A DNA stretch of 34,360 nucleotides from assembly GCF_018986435.1 (NCBI RefSeq), contig NZ_JAHMIN010000036.1:1-34360 (forward strand). The letters are read 5' to 3'. Shown in pieces: positions 1 through 5,088 of this stretch. The notes below the pieces were generated by a model. It saw only the letters and a program-made list of their open reading frames with translations, did not search any database and had not been told where the DNA came from. Numbering within the stretch: the first letter of the stretch is position 1; each line of letters starts with the position of its first letter. The translations under genes and the position numbers were made by a program. The stretch is from Hahella sp. HN01 (GTDB lineage Bacteria; Pseudomonadota; Gammaproteobacteria; Pseudomonadales; Oleiphilaceae).

Positions 1-2
1 GT

Positions 3-18
3 TGGCATGTGGGCTGCA
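3..18 (+). promoter_or_regulatory. sigma-54 (-24/-12) promoter upstream of rsr and the Y RNA array
   Basis: TGGCATG, four bases, then CTGCA: GG at 4-5 and GC at 16-17 are exactly 12 bases apart, as in the RpoN consensus TGGCACG-N4-TTGCW (two mismatches, neither in the invariant GG or GC). In Salmonella the rsr-Y RNA-rtcBA operon is sigma-54 dependent and activated by RtcR, so the context supports the call. Transcription would start near 28-30, about 105 bases before the rsr ATG. The activator gene would lie outside this window. Confidence 0.75.
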
Positions 19-134
19 ATACATCTGGCAAGTAAACAAACAATGTCTTGGAACACTGCGACAGAGTCTGATTACCAGATTAGATAGCAGTGAAATTCAG
101 TAAAGCCGAATGTATTGTCGGCGGGAGTAAAGAA

Positions 135-1697
135 ATGGCGAGTAAAACACTATTCAACACCCAGCGCGGAAATATGGCGCCTGCAGCGGACACCCTTAAT
201 CAGGCCGGCGGCCTGGCTTATAAATACTCCGCAGAGCATGCGCTGGCGCAGTACGCGGTGACCGGATGTTTCACCAGCACATTCTATGCTTCCGCTGAAG
301 ATCAGTTGGAAAAAGTCATGGAGTTCGCCGCTCAAGTAGAGCCTGAGTTTATCGCAAAATTGGCGGTGTTCGCTCGGGAGCGCGGCTTCATGAAAGATAT
401 GCCAGCGCTGTTGACTGCGATACTGACTGTGCGGGCGCCGGAACTGGTTCCTGCTGTGTTCAAGCGGGTCATTGATAACGGCCGTATGGTGAGAAACTTT
501 GTGCAGATCATGCGTTCCGGCGTTGTTGGACGGAAATCCCTGGGAACCATGCCCAAGCGGCTGGTGAAAGAGTGGATCAACGCTCGTGGCGAGTCTTCTT
601 TGTTCATGGATTCTGTCGGTGCGTCGCCTTCGATGAAGGATGTCATCAAGATGGTGCGGCCAAAGCCGGAAAACCTGATGCGGCAGGCTCTGTACGGTTA
701 TCTGATCGATAGAGAATACGATGCGGAGAAGCTGCCGCAGGTTGTGCGGGATTATGAGGCCTTTAAGGCGGATCAGTCTCAGCCGCTGCCGAAAGTGGAG
801 TTTCGGTTGCTGACAGCGCTGAACCTGACGCAAGCGCATTGGGCTGGCATCGCCCGCAATGCGGGATGGCAGATGACGCGGATGAACTTGAATACCTTTG
901 CGCGGCAGGGCGTGTTCAATGAAAAAGGAATGGACCGTGTGATCGCTGACCGTCTGCGTGATGAGAACGCCATTCGCAAGGCTAAGGCGTTTCCGTACCA
1001 ATTGATGGCTGCTTACACCATGGCGGGCGAAGGTGTGCCTAAAATGGTGACGGAGGCCTTGCAGGACGCGATGGAGATCGCGCTGCAGAATGTGCCGGCG
1101 CTGGAAGGTCGGGTTGTCGTGCTGCCGGATACCAGCGGGTCTATGACTCAGTCGGTATCAGGTTATCGTCCCGGCGCTTCCAGTAAGGTGCGGTGTATTG
1201 ATGTCGCCGCTCTGGTGGCTGCGGCTATCCTGGCGAAAAACAAGGATGCGGAGATTCTCCCGTTCGCGACCTCAGTGCATCAGGTGCGTTTGAATCCCCG
1301 GGATTCGGTGATGACCAACGCGACCAAACTGGCGCAACTGGGCGGCGGCGGAACGAACTGCTCTGCGCCTCTGGTGGAGCTGAACCGACGCAAAGCGGAG
1401 GTGGATACGGTGGTCTTCGTTAGCGATAACGAGTCATGGATTGATACGAACAGCCGTTATGCGGGGTACAACTCAGGGACGGCGGTGATGCAGGAGTGGC
1501 TGAAGCTGAAGCAGCGTAACCCCAAAGCAAAAATGGTGTGTATCGATGTTGTGCCCAATGCGTACACCCAGGCGATGGAGCGTGATGACATCCTGAACGT
1601 GGGAGGATTCTCCGATCAGGTGTTCACCGTGATGAAGTCCTTTTTGAGTGATAACCCACAGACCTGGGTGCGCACCATCAGGGAAATCGAACTGTAG
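135..1697 (+). CDS. rsr: TROVE domain protein, bacterial Ro60 orthologue
   Basis: About 520 residues, the usual Ro60/Rsr size. The N-terminal two thirds is the TROVE HEAT-repeat ring that binds the 3' ends of misfolded RNAs in its hole and Y RNA on its outside. The C-terminal third is a von Willebrand A domain with an intact MIDAS: D332-T-S-G-S followed by GGGGTNCS and FVSDNESW. Rsr acts in RNA quality control and, with Y RNA, tethers PNPase. I chose the ATG at 135 because GGGAG lies 8 bases before it; an in-frame GTG at 90 has no ribosome binding site and adds residues not typical of the family. The sigma-54 promoter at 3-18 and the Y RNA array directly downstream make a complete Ro RNP locus. 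No rtcB or rtcA gene follows within the window. Confidence 0.95.
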   Translation: MASKTLFNTQRGNMAPAADTLNQAGGLAYKYSAEHALAQYAVTGCFTSTFYASAEDQLEKVMEFAAQVEPEFIAKLAVFARERGFMKDMPALLTAILTVRAPELVPAVFKRVIDNGRMVRNFVQIMRSGVVGRKSLGTMPKRLVKEWINARGESSLFMDSVGASPSMKDVIKMVRPKPENLMRQALYGYLIDREYDAEKLPQVVRDYEAFKADQSQPLPKVEFRLLTALNLTQAHWAGIARNAGWQMTRMNLNTFARQGVFNEKGMDRVIADRLRDENAIRKAKAFPYQLMAAYTMAGEGVPKMVTEALQDAMEIALQNVPALEGRVVVLPDTSGSMTQSVSGYRPGASSKVRCIDVAALVAAAILAKNKDAEILPFATSVHQVRLNPRDSVMTNATKLAQLGGGGTNCSAPLVELNRRKAEVDTVVFVSDNESWIDTNSRYAGYNSGTAVMQEWLKLKQRNPKAKMVCIDVVPNAYTQAMERDDILNVGGFSDQVFTVMKSFLSDNPQTWVRTIREIEL

Positions 1698-1719
1698 CCA
1701 GGGATCTTGGTGGAGAAAA

Positions 1720-1739
1720 AGGCCGTCTGCGGGCGGCCT
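1720..1739 (+). terminator. GC-rich hairpin between rsr and the Y RNA array
   Basis: AGGCCGTC pairs with GGCGGCCT around a TGCG loop, 23 bases after the rsr stop. The nearest T-run (TTAATTTTT) starts 12 bases later, so this is not a textbook intrinsic terminator. It may be a partial terminator, an mRNA 3'-end stabiliser or a processing signal that separates rsr mRNA from the first Y RNA. Confidence 0.4.
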
Positions 1740-1765
1740 GATTCGAAGGCTTAATTTTTGATATT

Positions 1766-1884
1766 GGCGAATGCTTGTATGACTACATTAACCATTTGGT
1801 CCCGGGTTCGAGTCCCGGCGGTTGGCTGACAACCGTAGCGCAGTGGTAGCGCGAGCGTAGATGTCATACGACCTTTTTGTCGCT
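1766..1884 (+). ncRNA. Y RNA 1 (YrlA-type, with tRNA-like module)
   Basis: Ends pair: GGCGA (1766-1770) with TCGCT (1880-1884), then an internal loop, then GTATGAC (1777-1783) with GTCATAC (1863-1869). The 5' strand carries GGCGAATG, matching the bacterial Ro-binding motif GNCGAANG. Inside lies a permuted tRNA mimic: T-arm 1802-1818 (5-bp stem, loop TTCGAGT), a 6-bp acceptor-like stem CGGTTG/CAACCG closed by a 5-base loop (1819-1835), then a D-arm GCGC-AGTGGTA-GCGC (1838-1852). There is no anticodon arm. A TTTTT run follows at 1889-1893. Order and parts match Rsr-associated YrlA RNAs. Exact ends are not visible from sequence. Confidence 0.88.
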
Positions 1885-1894
1885 GGTCTTTTTA

Positions 1895-1956
1895 GGCCAA
1901 ATGCTGGTCAGGATTACATTTTTCCCAAATAACTTCCTGGCTGTTTTTTGTTGGCC
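1895..1956 (+). ncRNA. Short Y-like hairpin RNA s1, no tRNA module
   Basis: GGCCAA (1895-1900) pairs with TTGGCC (1951-1956). After an internal loop that is T-rich on the 3' side (TTTTTT), 1905-1913 pairs with 1935-1943. The 5' strand GCCAAATG is one base off the Ro-binding motif GNCGAANG, and the loop opens with TTACAT where the full Y RNAs have CTACAT. The 21-base loop has no T-arm or D-arm. It looks like the Ro-binding half of a Y RNA alone; whether it is a separate RNA or part of a longer precursor is unknown. Confidence 0.55.
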
Positions 1957-1972
1957 GCCTTATTTGAGTTTT

Positions 1973-2096
1973 GGCGAATGCCTGTGTGACTACACCACTT
2001 TTAATGGCCAGGTCGCGGGTTCGAGTCCCGCCCACGCTTAAAATGGCGTGGTAGCTCAGTCGGGAGAGCAGGATTGTCACACACACTCTCGTCACC
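1973..2096 (+). ncRNA. Y RNA 2 (YrlA-type, with tRNA-like module)
   Basis: GTGTGAC (1984-1990) pairs with GTCACAC (2076-2082); relative to Y RNA 1 an A-U pair has become G-C, a compensatory change. The outer stem GGCGA (1973-1977) pairs with TCACC (2092-2096) with one C-A mismatch. The tRNA-like part has a T-arm 2015-2031 (loop TTCGAGT), acceptor-like stem CCACGC/GCGTGG (2032-2051) and D-arm GCTC-AGTCGGGA-GAGC (2054-2069), which is indistinguishable from a real tRNA D-arm. The mismatch in the Ro-binding stem is the only weakening compared with the other copies. Confidence 0.85.
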
Positions 2097-2180
2097 GAAG
2101 GGAAAGGCTTGCAAGAGCGTTTCCCCATAATGAGTAAATTATGGGAAAGCGCTTTTGCATTTGATGCAAGGGTTCTTTGG
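2097..2180 (+). ncRNA. Long hairpin hp1 between Y RNAs 2 and 3
   Basis: Bases 2111-2131 pair with 2138-2158: a 21-bp stem with a single C-A mismatch (2123/2146) and a 6-base loop. An alternative outer pairing GCTTGC/GCAAGG also exists. The segment starts with GAAGGGAA directly after Y RNA 2, as does the second copy (hp2) after s3. Parts of the two copies are nearly identical (CAAGAGCGTTTC then CCATAA) and the stem is kept by compensatory change, so it is a conserved structured element. Function unknown: possible processing site, terminator-like spacer or separate small RNA. Confidence 0.5.
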
Positions 2181-2183
2181 TAA

Positions 2184-2312
2184 GTCGGCGAATGCCCGTA
2201 TGACTACATCGGGGCTGCGAATTTCCGGGTTCGAATCCCGGCGACTGTTTACAGTTGTGGCCCATTGGTAAAGGCGCGCGGTATATGCGTCATACAAACT
2301 TTTGTCGCCGAC
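2184..2312 (+). ncRNA. Y RNA 3 (YrlA-type, with tRNA-like module)
   Basis: The best outer stem of the set: GTCGGCGA (2184-2191) pairs perfectly with TCGCCGAC (2305-2312). The inner stem is GTATGAC (2198-2204) with GTCATAC (2289-2295). Motif GGCGAATG is present. T-arm 2225-2241 has loop TTCGAAT; the acceptor-like stem CGACTG/CAGTTG has a 4-base loop (2242-2257); the D-arm GCC...GGC (2260-2275) carries the invariant GG of the D-loop. A TTTTT run (2313-2317) follows at once, so an independent 3' end is plausible here. Confidence 0.88.
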
Positions 2313-2318
2313 TTTTTA

Positions 2319-2373
2319 GGCCAAATACTTTGCAGGGCTACATATTCCGGGCCTTGCGCTACGCTTGTTGGCC
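2319..2373 (+). ncRNA. Short Y-like hairpin RNA s2, no tRNA module
   Basis: GGCCAA (2319-2324) pairs with TTGGCC (2368-2373), identical outer stems to s1. GCAGGGC (2332-2338) pairs with GCCTTGC (2351-2357), a different sequence from s1 but the same position and shape. The loop starts with TACAT, as in all members. Both s1 and s2 follow a TTTTTAGGCCAAAT junction after a full Y RNA, so they are duplicates of one element. Confidence 0.5.
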
Positions 2374-2388
2374 GCTTTTGCTCTTTTT

Positions 2389-2448
2389 AGCGAATGCGTA
2401 TTAGACTACATACTGAAACCATGCTGCGTCTTATGCATTTTTGTCGCT
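2389..2448 (+). ncRNA. Short Y-like hairpin RNA s3: Y stem without tRNA module
   Basis: AGCGA (2389-2393) pairs with TCGCT (2444-2448); 2398-2406 pairs with GTCTTATGC (2428-2436) with one mismatch. The 5' strand has GCGAATGC and GACTACAT, and the 3' strand TTTTTGTCGCT, as in Y RNA 1, yet the interior is only about 21 bases with no T-arm or D-arm. Its place in the array (after s2, before hp2) is that of Y RNA 2 in the first block. It therefore looks like a Y RNA that lost its tRNA mimic, or the ancestral form without it. Confidence 0.6.
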
Positions 2449-2546
2449 GAAGGGAAGCGCCCACAAGAGCGTTTCTCCATAACGCCAGAGCTGAGGAATA
2501 TCCTGAGTCTCAGCTTGGGGCGAATATGGAAAAGCGTTTTGGTTTG
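2449..2546 (+). ncRNA. Long hairpin hp2, second copy of hp1
   Basis: Starts with GAAGGGAA after s3. 2466-2481 pairs with 2525-2540; relative to hp1 one C-G pair (2124/2145) has become U-A (2476/2530), and the single C-A mismatch sits in the same place (2475/2531). The apical part differs and forms its own hairpin (GCTGAG...CTCAGC, 2490-2514). Divergent sequence with preserved pairing supports a selected RNA structure. Function unknown. Confidence 0.45.
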
Positions 2547-2547
2547 C

Positions 2548-2672
2548 GCTGACGAATGCCAGTATGACTACATTGATTCGCGAGGTCCCGGGTTCGAGCC
2601 CCGGCAGTCTGTAGTGACTGTAGCTCAGTAGGTAGAGCTCGCGAGATTGTCATGCAAATCTTTGTCGTCGGC
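2548..2672 (+). ncRNA. Y RNA 4 (YrlA-type, with tRNA-like module)
   Basis: GCTGACGA (2548-2555) pairs with TCGTCGGC (2665-2672). The motif is GACGAATG; its A2552-U2668 pair replaces the G-C of the other copies, good covariation for the Ro-binding stem. Inner stem GTATGAC (2562-2568) with GTCATGC (2649-2655). T-arm 2588-2604 (loop TTCGAGC), acceptor-like stem CAGTC/GACTG (2605-2620), D-arm GCTC-AGTAGGTA-GAGC (2623-2638). This is the last copy; TTTCTTCT follows. A tRNA finder might report its T- or D-arm, but there is no anticodon arm. Confidence 0.88.
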
Positions 2673-2726
2673 TTTCTTCTATAACTTCGTTCTATCCTGC
2701 TTCGATTCAATTTCTCTAGGGTGGCT

Positions 2727-3209
2727 ATGAATAAGCAACGAATTATGGCCTGTCTTCAGGACGAAGATGGAAGCACTAGGGATATCAACTTTACTCCTGC
2801 TCTCTTCGAAGATGTTGTCAGATTCGTGTCTGCGCTGTTTTCTGAGTACGGAATGGGTAGTCTTACTGATCAGGATGGGGCAGATATTGCGCTAGACGCA
2901 GAATCACTGGCCGCACTATTTGATCTTGAAACAAGCTACGCATTGGGTTTTTTTGAGTGCGAAAAAGCCATAGTGAAAAAAATACAGGTATTTTTGGATT
3001 GTCCAGAAGACGAAAAGTGTGCTGTTGAGCTGTCTTTCTTTCCTCGCGATCTTGCGGATAGCTTCGAGCCAGAAATACTTCTATCTAAAGTTCACGCATG
3101 GTGGGATATCCTTCGTTCGAAAGAATTATTTATCCGATACGAAGACCTTAGCTGGAAGCATTACGACGCCGAAGACCTAAGTGTTTTTTATCATAGGGTT
3201 AGGGCTTAA
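2727..3209 (+). CDS. Hypothetical acidic protein
   Basis: About 160 residues, acidic, soluble, with no signal peptide or membrane segment. I do not recognise the family. It has a mixed helical look with aromatic residues near the end (HAWWDILR, RYEDLSWKHYD). Its A+T content is higher than in the neighbouring genes, which hints at acquisition, and its small acidic character would suit an immunity or antitoxin-like protein, though nothing proves that. The ATG at 2727 is preceded by GGGTGG at short spacing; an in-frame GTG at 2721 is a less likely start. It lies 54 bases after the last Y RNA and could be read through from the array. Confidence 0.65.
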   Translation: MNKQRIMACLQDEDGSTRDINFTPALFEDVVRFVSALFSEYGMGSLTDQDGADIALDAESLAALFDLETSYALGFFECEKAIVKKIQVFLDCPEDEKCAVELSFFPRDLADSFEPEILLSKVHAWWDILRSKELFIRYEDLSWKHYDAEDLSVFYHRVRA

Positions 3210-3220
3210 TTAGGCCAATC

Positions 3221-3304
3221 ATGCAACCTGACCTTTATGGTTGGAGGCCACCATGGTTTACTCCATACGAGGATTTCAAGGGGGCGTGTGCGCGGTTTGA
3301 ATAG
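3221..3304 (+). pseudogene. Short ORF (27 codons), possible gene remnant
   Basis: ATG at 3221 opens MQPDLYGWRPPWFTPYEDF..., ending at TAG 3302-3304. After the stop the same frame reads GEAPVFNLLWE and stops again at 3338. The aromatic/proline-rich peptide looks like the start of a real protein that has decayed, but no ribosome binding site is evident and I cannot name a parent family. It could also be chance. Confidence 0.25.
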
Positions 3305-3365
3305 GGGGAGGCTCCAGTATTCAATTTATTATGGGAATGAATACGCGGTCCAGGTAGCCATGAAA

Positions 3366-3608
3366 TTACGGGCGGTTAATCTCGACGATATGCCAGGTGA
3401 CGTCGGTATAAGTGACTTTAGTGTCCGCTAGCGCTGCAACAGGGGCATTGATGCTGTCTTTTAGGTAGTCAGCGATGATGAGCTGGGTGTTGGCCAGCGT
3501 TTCCTCCAGCGTGCCTCCCACGCCGCAAACCAGAAGTCCGGGTATCGACGAGAAGTAGTCCGCTTTCTCACTTTGCTTGACTGCGACCCGGAAAACTAAC
3601 TTGGTCAT
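3366..3608 (-). CDS. HicB-like small protein (orphan)
   Basis: Eighty residues. The segment DYFSSIPGLLVCGVGG-TLEETLANTQLIIADYL resembles the partially degraded RNase-H-like fold of HicB antitoxins and the DUF1902 group (strand, 'P G ... G x T x E E A/T', helix). HicB normally neutralises the mRNA interferase HicA, whose 60-80 residue gene with a conserved histidine should sit next to it; none is visible on either side, and there is no C-terminal DNA-binding domain. It may be a solitary HicB-like protein or the remainder of a broken pair. A weak GAGAG precedes the ATG. Confidence 0.55.
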   Translation of the reverse strand: MTKLVFRVAVKQSEKADYFSSIPGLLVCGVGGTLEETLANTQLIIADYLKDSINAPVAALADTKVTYTDVTWHIVEINRP

Positions 3609-3776
3609 AGCACTCTCAGTTCTTGTAATAATGTAGAGCCATGGTATCCGATGGCGGCGGGTTTCTCCGATAATTATTTCGCGGTTATTTGTGAAACTTT
3701 GTTAAATAAATGCCCGATAAATGGACTTTTTCTGCACGTTGATCGCTATATCGACAACTTTTCTGGTATCGCCATG

Positions 3777-3800
3777 AAACGCCCCATGAACGGGGCGTTT
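3777..3800 (-). terminator. Rho-independent-type hairpin after the VOC gene
   Basis: AAACGCCCC (3777-3785) pairs with GGGGCGTTT (3792-3800), a perfect 9-bp stem with a 6-base loop. Read on the minus strand it lies 34 bases past the stop of the VOC gene and ends in TTT. The T-run is short, so efficiency is uncertain. Confidence 0.6.
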
Positions 3801-3833
3801 AACGCTTAATAGATGTGGCGTTGCCTGGGCGCT

Positions 3834-4241
3834 CTAATAACGGTTCTTCTCCGCAGGGTTTTCGCTCAGATATTGCACAAATTCCCACTCGATGCCGTTA
3901 GGGTCGAAATAATAGGCCCTACGGCGAAACGGATGCGCCTCTGTTTCATAACCATCGTAACCGCGCTGCTGCAAACGTCCTGTCACCCCATCAAGATCCT
4001 CCACCACCATGCCAATATGGTTAATGCCGTCGTTGATATAGCGGGTGCTGACATCGCTCAGGTGGTTATCGCACTGCTGTAGCGCGAAGTAGAAGCGGTC
4101 ATTGCCCACATGGGCCCATCTGCCGTTTTGACTCATCAGATCGCCTTCGCCCCGTAATGCAAAGTCGGGGAAAGCGGCTTGCAAAAACTCCATGGACTTT
4201 TCGATGGATTCAACGGTGATATTAGCGTGTTCCAGATACAT
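3834..4241 (-). CDS. VOC family (glyoxalase/bleomycin-resistance fold) protein
   Basis: 135 residues, one pair of beta-alpha-beta-beta-beta modules. It starts YLEHANITV with H5 as a likely metal ligand, has NHIGMVVEDLD with H75 at the start of the second module, and ends DPNGIEWEFVQY with E120 in the usual C-terminal ligand position. The substrate cannot be told from sequence; such proteins include lyases, dioxygenases and resistance proteins. It is divergent from the Cys-rich regulator at 4419, and two matching inverted repeats lie in the shared promoter region, so it is probably that regulator's target. Confidence 0.85.
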   Translation of the reverse strand: MYLEHANITVESIEKSMEFLQAAFPDFALRGEGDLMSQNGRWAHVGNDRFYFALQQCDNHLSDVSTRYINDGINHIGMVVEDLDGVTGRLQQRGYDGYETEAHPFRRRAYYFDPNGIEWEFVQYLSENPAEKNRY

Positions 4242-4289
4242 GATTCGTTCTCCATTGTCGCCCTGGGGGCGTATTTGTTGTTAGGTTTA

Positions 4290-4314
4290 TTTAGTAAAGC
4301 GTTTGCTTTACAAA
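4290..4314. promoter_or_regulatory. Operator-like inverted repeat A
   Basis: TTTAGTAAAGC, four bases, then GCTTTACAAA: the same half-sites as repeat B, with one base missing in the right arm. It lies nearer the VOC gene start and probably overlaps that gene's promoter. Centre-to-centre distance to repeat B is 46 bases, a little over four helical turns. Confidence 0.65.
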
Positions 4315-4335
4315 TAGATTATGCCTGTTCCTTTC

Positions 4336-4361
4336 TTTAGTAAAGCTATCGCTTTACTAAA
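4336..4361. promoter_or_regulatory. Operator-like inverted repeat B (perfect)
   Basis: TTTAGTAAAGC (4336-4346), TATC, GCTTTACTAAA (4351-4361): a perfect 11-bp dyad. A TATACT hexamer at 4377-4382, with 17 bases to a weak -35 at 4354-4359 inside the dyad, suggests that a bound protein would block the promoter of the regulator gene at 4419. Autoregulation by that winged-helix protein is the simplest reading. Confidence 0.7.
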
Positions 4362-4418
4362 TTTTTCCTATCAACGTATACTGAAGCGCTATCCATTCAT
4401 TGTAGGAGCGAGACTTCT

Positions 4419-5057
4419 TTGACGACGCAGGAAGACAGCGGCGAGCGCATTCTGTACTTGATTAAATCCCGAGGGCCGGCCAGCGCTCCCGAATTAGGCG
4501 GGATGTTGGGCATGACCACCATGGGCGCCAGGCAGCACATTGCAAAGCTGGAGCAAGAGGGCCTTTTGTATAGCGTAGAGGAAAGGAAGGCGCGTGGACG
4601 CCCTGTCGCGGTCTGGCGTCTGACGGAAAAGGCGCAGGGTCGATTTCCGGATAGTCACGCCAATCTGACCGTCGACTTGATCGCATCCACCCGTGAGGTG
4701 TTTGGAGAAGAAGGGTTGGATAAGCTCATTGAGGCGCGCAACGCCAAACAATTGCAGAGCTATTTAACGGCGCTATCTGTGTATCCTGATGTGTCGGACC
4801 GAATCGCCAAACTGGCGGAGCTGCGCAGTGCGGAAGGATATATGGCGGCCGCGTTTTTTGAGCAGGACGAAGGCGTCTGGTATCTGGTGGAAAACCATTG
4901 TCCTGTTTGCGTGGCGGCGCAGCATTGTCAGGGATTATGTCGAGCGGAGCTGCAAAATTTCCAGCGCTGTTTTGAAGAGCTTGCAGCGGTGGAGCGTACG
5001 GAACATGTGTTGAAAGGCGCGCGTCGCTGCTGTTATCGGTTTACTTTGAAAGCTTAA
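4419..5057 (+). CDS. Winged-helix regulator with C-terminal cysteine cluster (COG2345/SufR-like)
   Basis: 212 residues. Residues 8-70 form a winged helix (APELGGMLGMTTMGARQHI recognition helices, wing RKARGRPVAVW). The C-terminal half has C161, C164, C170, C174 and C184 plus C204-C205, the kind of cluster that in SufR-type DeoR/ArsR-like repressors holds an Fe-S centre. It probably senses iron-sulphur, redox or a metal state. Translation appears to start at TTG 4419: AGGAG (4404-4408) is 10 bases upstream and no ATG/GTG fits before the helix. The divergent VOC gene and two operator repeats make a self-contained regulatory unit. Confidence 0.8.
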   Translation: MTTQEDSGERILYLIKSRGPASAPELGGMLGMTTMGARQHIAKLEQEGLLYSVEERKARGRPVAVWRLTEKAQGRFPDSHANLTVDLIASTREVFGEEGLDKLIEARNAKQLQSYLTALSVYPDVSDRIAKLAELRSAEGYMAAAFFEQDEGVWYLVENHCPVCVAAQHCQGLCRAELQNFQRCFEELAAVERTEHVLKGARRCCYRFTLKA

Positions 5058-5088
5058 CCATGAGCGGGCGCGCCTGTGACGTGTGGGA

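Noticed and set aside
150-1001. 283-codon minus-strand open frame inside rsr
   Set aside because: Antisense shadow of the TROVE gene; basic, His/Arg-rich composition without family features.
1802-2638. A cluster of real tRNA genes
   Set aside because: T-arms and D-arms are perfect, but their order is reversed (T before D), there is no anticodon arm, and the acceptor-like stem is closed by a 4-8 base loop. Flanking stems pair as in Y RNAs.
1892-2710. Open frames on both strands across the Y array (78, 88 and 66 codons)
   Set aside because: They are by-products of T-arm and D-arm sequences (translations such as GGTRTRDLA are typical of tRNA-like DNA), have no ribosome binding sites, and overlap conserved RNA stems.
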